Origin: Lentzea aerocolonigenes
Lineage (GTDB): Bacteria; Actinomycetota; Actinomycetes; Mycobacteriales; Pseudonocardiaceae
Reading direction: 5' to 3'
Assembly (NCBI RefSeq): GCF_000974445.1
Contig: NZ_BBOJ01000010.1
Span: forward strand, 186,001 to 250,000
Length of the DNA: 64,000 nucleotides
In this document: one piece after another, positions 8,734 through 19,400 of the stretch
How positions within the stretch are numbered: the stretch's first letter is position 1
Layout: every line of letters starts with the position of its first letter
Position numbers and translations under genes: made by a program
Notes under the pieces: generated by a model
Seen by the model: only the letters and a program-made list of their open reading frames with translations
Database searches by the model: none
What the model was told of the DNA's origin: nothing

Positions 8734-10563
8734 TCATGTGAGTGTCGGAAGCCGGATGCTGATCGTCGCTTGGCCGTTGTAGTCGTGCAAACGAACGGTG
8801 AGCTGGATGGCCTCGAACAGCCGGCGCTGCAGTGGCACCGGTGCGCGCACGAGGCAGTCACGAAGCCCCGCCAGACGCTCCCCCAGTACCGCAGCGTCCT
8901 GCTGCTGTAAGGATTCCTGGCTGGAGGTGGTCCCAAAGCTCGCGATCTCGGCGGCTGCGACGGCCTTCTGGGACTCCAGGTCGTTGTAGCTGGTGCGCAG
9001 CCCCGTCGTGAAAGGATCATCGGGCGCACAGTTGCGGGCTTGATGAAGGATGTTCTGCTGCTGCCGCTCGAGTGTGACCAGCCGACGGCGCCACCACTCT
9101 TGCTGGGTCACGACGCCGCCCGAGGCGTTCTGATCGTTGTCCCCGCCGGTGGCCTGCAGGATCGTGACGAACTCAGGGAGGAATACCTGCTCGGCAAGCA
9201 ACGACGCAGCCGCTCGCAAGATCGCCTCCTCCCGGATGTACACCGCGTCGACCCCAGGCGGGTGCAGCTCCTTCTTGCCTCGATTGCTGTTGCGGGGCCA
9301 ACACATGTAGTAGACGAGACTGCGTCTCTGGTTGCCGAACATCCGACGTCCGCAGCTGCAGAACACCATGCCTCGCAGGGCATAGGAGCGCTTGGTCTGC
9401 GGATGAGAGCTCGGAGAGCTGCCTGACCGTGAGCCGCGGAAAGATTTGCTGGATGAAGTGATCTCGTCAAACATCCACTTTGGAATGAGCGGCTCGTGCG
9501 CGGGTTCGTGCGACCACACCCAGTGAGTCGGAGGGTTAACCTTTCCGCGCTTGGACCGCGAAGCGCGCCGGTTGAACACCTGGAACCCGGTGTACTTCGG
9601 GTTGCGCAGCACCTCGAAGACGCTGGACTTGCTCCACATACCGCGAGCACGAACCTTGCCTGGAGGCTCCGGCGGTGGATAGCTAGCCAGGTCCACGTTG
9701 AGCCGTTCCGCGATGGCCCCGTAACCGAGCCCCTCGTAGTACCGCCACGACGCGATCTGGGTGACCGTCGCCGCCCGCACACCGTCTGGCTCGAGCCTGG
9801 TCTTGGTGAGACCCTTGTCCGCCTTCACCGGGTTGGGATGGCGATAGGTCTTGCCCACGTAGCCGTACGGCGGCTTGCCGATGTTCCAGCCCTCACGGAC
9901 ATGCGTACACAGCCCGCCCCAAGACAGCTCCAGAGTGTTGAGCACCTCGTACTCGGCCACCGCCTGGTTGATCCGACGCTGCAGAATCTGCTGGGCTCGG
10001 CTGCCGTCGAGCTTGATCGGCTCGTTCCAGGCGAACAGCGGCACGCCGCCTTTGTCCAGCACGCGTTCGACGGACATGCCCTCGTACATGCGCCGCGCCA
10101 CTCGCGCGGTGGACTCGCAGATCACCACATCGAAACGCCTGCTGGATTGTTGGGCCTCGTCAAGGAGATCGGCAATGCCGCCGTCGCGCGCGATCGGGAT
10201 GTCGAAGCGCTCGTAGCCGGTTCCGTGTCCTCGCTGGTCGAGCTCCATGCGGCCGGACTCGACATCGTAGAAGTGGCAGACGATCACCCATGCGGCCGGC
10301 ACCGCCCCACGGCAGCGGTCGAGCTGCCGGATCAGCGACTGCCGCGGATCCTGCCGTTCATAGGTGGACGTCCTGCCCACCCACGCGACTCGAACCTCGC
10401 CGAACAACAGGGAGGACGGCATCCCGAACGGCGACACCGCCAAGTCCGACAAGCCAATCGACTCTGAACAGGCCGGTAAAGAACCAGCTCGGCTCGACAG
10501 GAGTTCTGGCATCCGCGCGGCCTTGCCGATCGGCTCGTCGGCCGACTTGATCAACCTTGTCAT
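8734..10563 (-). CDS. Large serine recombinase
   Basis: 609 residues. After about 58 extra N-terminal residues comes the resolvase catalytic domain with nucleophile Ser66 in GRTSTYERQDPRQSLIRQ. The recombinase domain follows (RYYEGLGYGAIAERLN, VFEVLRNPKYTG), then a zinc ribbon (CSCGRRM ... YYMCW, from about residue 404) and a helical C-terminal region. This is the architecture of large serine integrases and transposon recombinases. It overlaps the stop of the upstream 104-residue gene (ATGA), so it is coupled to it. No att core could be identified by eye. It may have mobilised the surrounding accessory genes or be a resident recombinase of this lineage. Confidence 0.88.
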   Translation of the reverse strand: MTRLIKSADEPIGKAARMPELLSSRAGSLPACSESIGLSDLAVSPFGMPSSLLFGEVRVAWVGRTSTYERQDPRQSLIRQLDRCRGAVPAAWVIVCHFYDVESGRMELDQRGHGTGYERFDIPIARDGGIADLLDEAQQSSRRFDVVICESTARVARRMYEGMSVERVLDKGGVPLFAWNEPIKLDGSRAQQILQRRINQAVAEYEVLNTLELSWGGLCTHVREGWNIGKPPYGYVGKTYRHPNPVKADKGLTKTRLEPDGVRAATVTQIASWRYYEGLGYGAIAERLNVDLASYPPPEPPGKVRARGMWSKSSVFEVLRNPKYTGFQVFNRRASRSKRGKVNPPTHWVWSHEPAHEPLIPKWMFDEITSSSKSFRGSRSGSSPSSHPQTKRSYALRGMVFCSCGRRMFGNQRRSLVYYMCWPRNSNRGKKELHPPGVDAVYIREEAILRAAASLLAEQVFLPEFVTILQATGGDNDQNASGGVVTQQEWWRRRLVTLERQQQNILHQARNCAPDDPFTTGLRTSYNDLESQKAVAAAEIASFGTTSSQESLQQQDAAVLGERLAGLRDCLVRAPVPLQRRLFEAIQLTVRLHDYNGQATISIRLPTLT

Positions 10564-10874
10564 GCTTGTCGATCCGCGGCCTTGTCGACAAGTGGCTGCT
10601 GTCCCGCCCAGTGGAGCAGCTCGCGTACGGCAGCGGTCAACTCCAGACGCCGACGCTCACCGTCGACGCCGCCGGCCCTGCTGACCTGGCTGGCAAAGAG
10701 GTAGCGACCACCGTTGCGGGCGCCCTCCCACTCGTAAGACCAACTCTTCCCACCGTTCTCGACGCCAACGCGTTCTTCGTGACCGCATCCCCCAACGCCG
10801 TCGTAGATCAACTCCAGCTGTGGGTCTAAGTGCTCATCCATGTGCATCCGGTAGGTCCAGGCTCGCAACTTCAC
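10560..10874 (-). CDS. Small protein coupled to serine recombinase
   Basis: 104 residues, overlapping the recombinase start by four bases. The sequence starts MKLRAWTYRMHMDEHLDP and has a central acidic/aromatic region (SWSYEWEGARNGGRY) and a helical C-terminus. No recognised domain. The coupling suggests a partner or regulator of the recombinase (inference). Confidence 0.6.
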   Translation of the reverse strand: MKLRAWTYRMHMDEHLDPQLELIYDGVGGCGHEERVGVENGGKSWSYEWEGARNGGRYLFASQVSRAGGVDGERRRLELTAAVRELLHWAGQQPLVDKAADRQA

Positions 10875-11177
10875 CGGATGCCAACAGATCTAGCGGATCC
10901 CTGACGCGCAGCGAAACTGACAAAGCACACTCTCAACGATCTTCTTGCGAGCATCGGCCGGTCGTCTAGGTGCACCGCCCCGCCGCCAGCTCGCCGATGA
11001 CGGCCACGTACACCGAGGTTGGGAGTGACAGCCGGGCGAGGAATTTACCGCAGGATTCCCCGCCCGCCGACGTGCACGACACTTCACCACTCGATCGAGG
11101 GAAGCCTGTCGATGAGCGCGGACGGACCATCACTGATCGGTTGAGCTGTCTGATGATCCACTTGCCTGTGCGGCGGT
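10875..11177. other. Intergenic, nothing recognised
   Basis: About 300 bases between the end of the UvrD-like gene and the 104-residue gene, both on the minus strand. No protein-like frame and no obvious strong terminator stem. The promoter of the recombinase unit presumably lies here. Confidence 0.4.
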
Positions 11178-13466
11178 CTACACCGGTAGGTACGGACTGG
11201 GCTTGCCGTGCCAGCTGATCCGCAGAGTGTCGCGGGCGCGGGTCGCAGCGACGAAGAGCAGCGAGCGTGCTTTGCGCTCTTCTCGGGCGAAGCGCTGTTG
11301 ATCTTCCTTCCGGTAACGCTCGATCAGGCCGGTACGAGGGATCACGCCGTCACGGACGCCGACAATCGCCAGCTTCTGGTACTCGAGTCCCTTGAACCGG
11401 TGCATCGTGCCGACGTGGACTTCACCTTCGCCCTTTGGCCCGTCCTTGGTGAGTTCGGCGCAACTGATCTCGGCTTGTGTCGTGAGGTAGTGCATGACTT
11501 GGCTGACCATGTCCCTGTCCGCGACACAGACAGCCACGTTGCCGCGGGGATCGCGCCGAACTCCGTTGTCTCCAGTGGAGATCTCTGTGCGCCAACTCGT
11601 CAAGGCCGCGGCGAGCTGGCGCAGTTCATCCTCCCAAGATTCGCAGGCCACGAGTTCGGGTGCCGGACCATGTAGCACCGAGCGGTAGCCATCGAGGGTG
11701 TCGACACCGTCGTCGAGGTTGTCATAGGAGACCTTCTGGGGGTCGACGACGCCAATGGCGCGGGCGAGGATCTCCCGTGTGGTGCGGTAGCTGAGGGTCA
11801 GTCGTGACGAACGGCCGCGGATGTTGATACCTACCGTGCCGAGGGTGACCTGGTGGTCGTAGATGCGCTGGTGGGTGTCACCGGCGATGAACATGTCGTT
11901 GGAGCTCTTCGGCACCATGGCACGCAACATCGTCCAGTGGGCGGCGCGGAGATCCTGGGCCTCGTCGACGACCACATGCCGGTAGCGGTGGCTGAGATAG
12001 CGCATGCCGGAACTGTCGTCGGGCTCCGTCTGGTCAGGACCGTCGGCAGACTCCTTGCCTTGCCGTGCCTCAATTTTCGCGGCCCGCTCCATCTCGAAGC
12101 GAGCCGCCCGCTCAGCGGCCTGGCCCCAGGTTTCGATACCTTCCTTGTCCAGGCGTGCGGTGAACTGCTCCAGCAGCTTCCAGATCTGGTTGCGTTCGGG
12201 GCGGGTCAGCGACCGGCCACGGCCCGCGCGACGGGCGTCGAAGTACGCCTTGCGGGTGTTAAGGGACTGACCGAGAACGACCTGGTCCCATTCCTCCAGC
12301 AGGAACTCGGCGTCCCAGCGTTGGTCGTCGACCTCGGCGAGCACCTGGCGGAGGACACCGAGCGCCACGGTGTCGTAGACACGTTGCTTGCCGGCACCGA
12401 CGCCCGCGTTCTCGCTGAGAACTCGCGCGGCGAGCTGGTCGATGTGGGTGATTTCGACGCGGGCCAACAACTCGGGTTCCAGCAGCGAGGCGAGGCGTGC
12501 ACGCAGGTCCGTGGTGAGATTCTTCGTGAACGTGGTCAGCAGGATCGGCTTGCCAGGGCCTGGCGGTAGCTGTTCAGCGAGATGCTTCACTCGATGCAGG
12601 GCGACGATGGTCTTGCCGGTGCCCGGTCCGCCGGAGACTCGTGCCGGTCCGTTGTAGTGGCGAGCGACGAGCTTGGCCTGGCTTGGGTGCAGGAAGACCT
12701 TCCAGGTGCGGAAGTCGCCCTCCTCGATCGCGGCCTTGAGGTCCTCGTCGACGGTGGTGACCGTGGTGCGAGCAAGGGCCGCGCCCAGGTTCTCGGCGTA
12801 GTCGTTGCCGAGTTCGACCTCGACCTGGGAGGTGATCTCCCGGCGAACCTCGTCCATGCTCATACCGGCAGCAAGCCCGTAGAGGACGTCCTTGGACAGC
12901 AGTGGCGCACCGGAGACCAGCTGGTCGAGCTCACCACTGTCGGTAACCGCGAGGGCAAGATCGATCAGTTGCTCGGTGACACCGAGGCCGCGGAGGTCCT
13001 CGGCCGTGATGCCAACGAGGAGCTGAGCAACGGATCGGCTCGGCTTGCTCGGCGTGGTGTGAGGAGTCTCGGGTTCCGGTTCGGAGGGCGTGAGCGTGAC
13101 ACCGGCGCGCTGCAACACACTTTCGCCGACCACGGAAAGATCCACGAACTCGATCTCGCCGGTGATCCGGTTGACCGCGACGGAAAGCTCCTCGTACACG
13201 TGCTTGCGGTGCCGCACGGCGATGACGAGCCAGTTCTCCTGTCCCCTGTCGTCGATGCCTGTCTTGGCAAGCAGCGCCCGGTAGGACTGGTCGATCTTGG
13301 CTCGGAAGACCCGGCGATCGCCCTTGAGTGGCTTGAGATCGAGTCCAGGATGATCAGGGTTGTCGCGGAAGAGATGGCAGAAGTCGTAGAACTTCGCCTT
13401 CACCGAGCGGTCGAGCTTGTACAGCTCCTGTTCGGCCTTCTGGTACAGGCTGAGCCGGGCGGTCAT
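11178..13466 (-). CDS. RelE-like domain fused to UvrD-type SF1 helicase
   Basis: 762 residues. Residues 1-95 resemble RelE/YafQ-type toxins (YQKAEQELYKLDRSVKAKFY, then LKGDRRVFRAKIDQSYR, then VIAVRHRKHVYEEL). A UvrD/Rep helicase follows: Walker A GGPGTGKT near residue 279, VVVDEAQDL near 502, SYRTTREIL, MHRFKGLEYQ and VAATRARDTL near the end. It translocates on DNA in an ATP-dependent manner by family. The RelE part may be an active RNase or only a docking fold. Its start overlaps the stop of the 2236-residue helicase (ATGA) and it is the last gene of the defence operon. It sits where class 1 DISARM usually has the phospholipase-D nuclease drmC. Confidence 0.82.
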   Translation of the reverse strand: MTARLSLYQKAEQELYKLDRSVKAKFYDFCHLFRDNPDHPGLDLKPLKGDRRVFRAKIDQSYRALLAKTGIDDRGQENWLVIAVRHRKHVYEELSVAVNRITGEIEFVDLSVVGESVLQRAGVTLTPSEPEPETPHTTPSKPSRSVAQLLVGITAEDLRGLGVTEQLIDLALAVTDSGELDQLVSGAPLLSKDVLYGLAAGMSMDEVRREITSQVEVELGNDYAENLGAALARTTVTTVDEDLKAAIEEGDFRTWKVFLHPSQAKLVARHYNGPARVSGGPGTGKTIVALHRVKHLAEQLPPGPGKPILLTTFTKNLTTDLRARLASLLEPELLARVEITHIDQLAARVLSENAGVGAGKQRVYDTVALGVLRQVLAEVDDQRWDAEFLLEEWDQVVLGQSLNTRKAYFDARRAGRGRSLTRPERNQIWKLLEQFTARLDKEGIETWGQAAERAARFEMERAAKIEARQGKESADGPDQTEPDDSSGMRYLSHRYRHVVVDEAQDLRAAHWTMLRAMVPKSSNDMFIAGDTHQRIYDHQVTLGTVGINIRGRSSRLTLSYRTTREILARAIGVVDPQKVSYDNLDDGVDTLDGYRSVLHGPAPELVACESWEDELRQLAAALTSWRTEISTGDNGVRRDPRGNVAVCVADRDMVSQVMHYLTTQAEISCAELTKDGPKGEGEVHVGTMHRFKGLEYQKLAIVGVRDGVIPRTGLIERYRKEDQQRFAREERKARSLLFVAATRARDTLRISWHGKPSPYLPV

Positions 13467-16400
13467 CGGGCGGCGCTACCTTCCGCGTCGGGGAGCAGTT
13501 CGAGAAGCGAGTCGAGGTGGTCAAGCCAGTCGTCCGCGGTGCGTGCCGTCCAGCCTGCCAGCGCGTACGCGTGATCGCGATTCCTCGCCTCCTCGTCGTG
13601 ATCGTCGTCGGACTTGGCGACGACGGCGACGCGGACACGGGACTCCGCCCAGGCGAAGTCCGCCTGCCAGCGCGCCTCGCCGAGCTCGTGTCCGAAGATG
13701 GGTGCTCGCTTGCCGTGTGTGGCAAGCAGTCTGGCAAGCCTGGTGAGCGCCGACTCCGGTTCGTCCTCTTCGAGGATCGGCAGGATCTCTTCGTCCCAGG
13801 ACGCATCTCGCAGCAGCTGCGCGATGTCCCGCTCGGCAGCTGACAGCGAGTCGTCCGGTTCCGCGACCTTCTGCGGCCTCTTGAGCTCGACGAGGGAATC
13901 CAGCTCGCCTATGCCACCGCAGACGGTGAGGATCTCGACGGGGAAAGCGGCAGCCCTGCTGGAGGCCAGCTGCACCCCGTCTCCACCCGTACGGGAGAGG
14001 AACTGCAGCAGGTTCGACCAGTAGAGCCAGGAACGCCAGCGGAGCTTGTGCTCGTCGGTCTCCAGCATTTCGTCGCTGTCGTCGACGATCGTGATGGCGC
14101 TCCAGCGCACCGTGTCGGCAGAAGCCTCGTCGCTGAAGTCGACGGCCAGGACGATGGGCAGCCCACGCAGGTCAGTGCCACGCAACACGTGAACCGGACC
14201 GTCGTTCCCAGCCGGTCCGACCTCGTGCGAGGCAAGCTCAGCCCGCAGTGCCGCCATTGCGCCCTCCCGATCGACCCCTTGAGCGATCGGGACCGCTGAG
14301 GTCGTCAGTCCTGCTACCAAAGCCTTGGCGCGACGTGCCCACAGTCCGGCGTCGGGGCGCCGCAGATACGCGAGCAGGGAGCGGATCGGGTCGACGAATA
14401 CGGCGTCGGCCAGGTGGGCGCGGTGTTCGCCCAGTCCTTCGTAGACGTCCTTGGCCCGTTCCTGGGCGAGCCCCTGGTACGGGGGCCACACCGGTTCGGC
14501 ACGATTGTTCCGGTTTTCGAACAGGTCGAGGTCGTCCCAGGTGATCTGGAAGACCACTCGCCCATCGGCGCGGAGCTGGTTGCGTTTGTCGCAATCGTCC
14601 GCGAGCCGGTTGTACTTGCGGGTTGCGTGGTAGCGATAGCCGTCCAGGTAGACGGTCACGCTCTGCTTCGGACCGTCGACCCGTTCAAATGTGAAGTCCG
14701 TACGCGTATAGTCCAAGTCCTGCTGGGTGGTCAATCGCCAGTTGATGACCCCGTTCGTGTCGGCGAACCGGAGGTAGCCGCTGGCCCGGCCGTCCTCGTC
14801 CAGCGTGGCCTTCTCGTCGGTGGTGACCCACCCTCGCAACGCGGCCAGGAAACGAGCCTCGAGGTCGGACTCCACCTGCCTGTCCAGGCCGATCTGCCCG
14901 GTGTGCGGGAGCTTTTCGACTGCCCACGCATCGACGAGTGTCTCGCCGTGGTTGTCCACGGTGCCCAGCAGGTCGCTGAGAATCTCCAGGGCCTCGCGGC
15001 GGGAGACGATGTCCTGATAGCGCTCGTCGGTGTACCGGTGCAGGCAACGGTGACAGGCAAGCCGGCCTTCGTCCTTGCACGGGCAGTCGAGCAGCGTCCG
15101 CCGCGCATCGGCCAGCGTGGCCCTGAACGCGACCGGATCGGTGAGCCTGTGCAGATAGCCCGTACCGCCGGGTAGCCGGTCGAAGAGAACGAGGAAGTGG
15201 CGCCGTTCTCCGGTCGCTGGGTCTGGCATGGACGCCACGGTGGTGTCCAGATGTTGTGGATCACCACCGAAGTGCTTGTCCACGCCCAGCCGCAGCGCCG
15301 CGCGGAACGAGTGGACCTTCTCCTCGATGAGCACGGTCGCCGCGGGCAGCAGTACCCGCAGCGCCTCGGTCCGCAGCTGGTGCGCGAGCAACACCGGCAC
15401 CTGAGGCACCGTGGCCGCGCGCTTTCCCCGCCGCAACGGGCACCAGGGCTGGTGGTGCTTGACCTTGGGGTTGCGCGCCGCGGACGAGTTCAGCGCATCC
15501 GTGTCGTGGTCGAAAACCGGTTTGCCGTCGGCCGTCGCCGCGCCGCAACCAGTGCAGACGTGGAACGGGCTCAACCGGATGGACTGCCCGGCGAGATCGT
15601 CCTCCTGGCTCCGGTCGAAGCGCGCGAGGCCTACGTTGACGCGCCGGACCATCGCGTTCCGGCAGAAATCAACACCGAAGGTCTGTGTTGCATGGCGCCA
15701 CGAGGTGTCCGGCTCGATCGCTTCGGTTGGGATGTCCACCGCGTCGATGACGGTGTAGAACCGCCGATCACGGTCATCCTTATCGTCACCGATCCGCGCA
15801 TCCTCACGCTTGCCGCGGGAGGTGACGACAGCAGGCTCCACCACCTGATGGAGACATGAGCCGTCATCGGCGATGCGGGGACTGCGGCAACGCGGGCACG
15901 GCGATCGGTCCTCGACCGCGTTCTCGGTGCGCACGAAACCGCAGTCCTGGCAGAACCTCCACTGCTGCCACTGGCGGTGCGCCGTGGTGCCGATCTCCAT
16001 ACCGGTGATCTCGTGTTTGTACCCGTTGACGTAGAAGGTGTTGCCGGGCGCGAGCTCCGACAGCGCGTACCGCCTAGGCCGGTCGTATGAAGAGAGCTTG
16101 GACGTGAACCGATCCTTCCCCGTGACCGGATCCACGCCCTCAGACCAGTACAGCGTGGCGTTCAACGTGGTGGCGGTGTCGATCAGGGCATAGTTCGGCA
16201 GCAGCCCGAGGTCGCACATGGCATTCTGCGCGGGCGTCATGCCGTGCTGGAGCAGGCGTTTGCCGACCGCCCGTCGTTCGGCGTCGAGCTCGGCCCTCTG
16301 GCCGGCCTGGTCAGGATCGGACTCGTGCAGCTCCGCGTGCGCTTCGTCGATCATCTTCAGACGGGAGCGCAGAATGTCCTCGCTGCGCCGCCACTCACGT

Positions 16401-19400
16401 TCAGCCTCCTCGGCCGCGCTTCGCAGACCACGTGTCGCATAGGCACGCAAGTCAGCCTTTGCCTCGTCGTTGACCCCGGTAGGGAAGAGCGCCAGAAACC
16501 CCTCGACAAGTTGCTCGCCCTGAGCGATGGCAACCTCGACCAGATCAACGAGATACCCCGACGGACCGAACAACGCGGGGGCCTGCAATGGCAAAGCACG
16601 CAACGGAACGCCGTCGCTCCGGAGCAGCCGGTCTCGAGCCGCGAGATCCAGCAGGTGCGCAAGGTACTGGCGGCGCAGGATTTCGACCGCGGAGAGGTGA
16701 CATCCGGGTGGCACGATCTGGCCGGCGATCATCTCCCTCGGCTGGTCCAGGAAGTACAGGTCCCGGCGACTGCGGTCGGGAATGGTGAGCAGGAAAGCGT
16801 TGCCGGTGCGGCGTCCAGCGCGGCCGACCTGCTGTGCGTAGTTGGCAGGGCGGCGCGGCAACGCTGCCAGCACAACGGCCGACAGGTCACCGATGTCGAT
16901 ACCCATCTCCAGCGTGGGCGTGCACGACAGCACGTTGGGATCCTTGAACCCGGTGCCATGCTTGAACGCTGCCTCAACCCGCTCGCGCTCAGGACGGCTG
17001 AGCATGCCGGTGTGCTCGGCGGTGATCACCTGGTACGTGCCCGCACGCCGGTACAAGCGCCGGTAGTAGTCGGCGCGGTAGTCGCGATCCCGCTGGTGTA
17101 CCCCCAGCTCCTCCGGCCGGTCTCCGGCGACAAGCCGACCGGTGCGGCAACGGTAGGAAGGGCAAGGCTGGCCGTGCCACTGCTCCAGCAGTGTCGGGTG
17201 CACCGTCTGCTCCCAGAAACACACCGGGCAACGAACAAACGCGGTATTCACTTCGTCGTCGGTCAACAACCGGATGTCGATGTTGCCCGGCTGAAGCCCG
17301 TAAATCCGCGCGGAGCTGTCGTTGGGCGTGCCGACCGACAACAAGCCGGCACCGGCAAGCTCGGGCAGCAGTCGGCTCCAGAACTCCGGGACCTGTTCAC
17401 GCGGCAGTTCCAGACACCGCTGCGCCCAACGCTCATACCAGGACAACCGGCCTGTGGCGAAGTCGAACTCGCTGCCAGCTTTGGGCTGCGCCAGCAGGAA
17501 CACCGGGGCGCCGATCCCCTTCGGGAACGCCCGCATACCTGGGGGCCGACCACCCCAGACGTGGTATCGGCTGGTGCCTGCCTCCCTCAGATATCCCTTC
17601 AACCAGTGGTGTTTGATCGCACCACGAGTCCGCAGCCGCTCCAGGAAGATGCGCAGAAACGCCAGATATCTCGAGTCCTCCTGAGCTTCGGGTACCACGC
17701 CACCTCGTTCGAGCCCGAGGTGGACAGTCTTGACGAGCTCCACGGCCGCAGCCGTGTCGGGGACGCGAACCTGTGCGGCCGCGGTGCGCGTCAGCTCCAG
17801 GGTCCGGCCATTGCGCGACCGGAAACCGAACTCCATCAACGCTTCGAAGGCAAGCCGCTCGCCGATCAGCCGCCAGGTCTTCAGATCCCCACCGCGCCCC
17901 TGACCGGAGAGCAGCCGGTTCACTCCCTTGTGATCGTGCAGGTCCGTCGGCACGACCGCGCTCAAGGTCTTCGGATCGGTGGTCGCTGCGACAACGTCGG
18001 CGATCAGATCGTTCAGTGCAGTCGGCCGATCCTCGGAGAGATGCTTCTTCAGCAGCGCGCGCAGTGAGAACGTGTACGAACGGCTGGCAACGAACCCTGC
18101 CCGGTGCGCAGCATCCTGCACCGAGTCGTTGAACATCAGCGTCTTGTCCTCGGCCAGCGCCTCGTCGAGCTCTCCCCCGGTGAAGAGCTGGGTCACCGAT
18201 GCCGCCGCGAGTGCGGCGGCACCAGTACCCAAGTACCGGATCGCATTGCGCTCGCCGCACGCCGGGCACCAGTCCTCGCCGGCCGCGGTGTTCGCCGTAT
18301 CGCCGATGTTGACCAGAACAAACGCCGAATCGCGCGCCGTCAGACGCGGTTCACCAGTCGACTGGTCGTAGTCCTTCTGCGGATCGGGCACCCTCAGCCG
18401 GCGCTCAGGCCCATCCAGCACCAGCAGAATCCCACCCGTGCCGTGGGCAAGTGTGCCTTTGTCCCTGCTGGAACGAGCCGAGACTGCCATCGGTGCGGCG
18501 CCGGAGCCTTCACGCGCCTCACGATCGGTCGCCGCGATCAGGTTGCGAACCCTGATCTTGTCCTGACTGGTGGAGGCCCGTCGGATCTTGTGAGTGTCGA
18601 ACTCCACGTCCTGGTCGTCGCTCTCCGGGGAGAACACCGCCCAGCCCGAACGCCCGCAGTCGCGGCAATAGACCGCAGGCAGGAACAGGTTCGCGGACTG
18701 GCCGGACGTCGCCACCGTCACCGGAGCCGTACGGCCATGGTTCGCGCCGTGCGCATCGTTAGTTCCGGCTGTGTCCCACCGGAACTCCGCCTTCGGCCAC
18801 GGCACCACACCACGCACGAGCCGGGACACCGAACGAGCCCACTGATGTACCTCGACATGCGCGAACGGACGCGGCCGTTCCGGAGTGGATTCGGGGTCAC
18901 GCGCGATGGAGAGCAGGGCTATGAACCGGGCGAGAGCACCGGCCGCCACCTCTGGCTGCCGGGTGATCGCCTGCACCCACGACTGTGCGCCAGTACGCCA
19001 CATCATGTCCAGAATCTCGGCGCCCGTCCGCACCTCGCCGTCCAACGAGCGCATGACGGCTGAGGTGAGCATGTGCTTCTTCAGGTTCGCGCCAAGCACG
19101 AACGGATCAAGGTCACGGGTGCCGGTAACCGCCTCGATCAGATCCGCCAACGCATCCTCGCCTGTGGCCGGATCGGGCAACGCGGCAAGCTGCTCGGGCA
19201 ACGGGAACGGGAGGACCGGATCGAAGTCGTGGACAGGGATGAACTCGTCCACCGACTGCCGGTTCTCGCCGATGACCGCGTCTGCGGTGAACTCTGTGCC
19301 GAAGACCTGTGTAGCGACGTCGAGCAGCGCGCTCGCGTCAGCACCTGCACCGGAGCCCAACGTCGCGGACGTGGCCACCGGGCAGATCCGGCCGAGTGGC

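Noticed and set aside
16244-18067. 607-codon plus-strand open frame
   Set aside because: It lies entirely antisense to the DUF1998 helicase gene, whose motifs are clear; high GC content creates such shadows.
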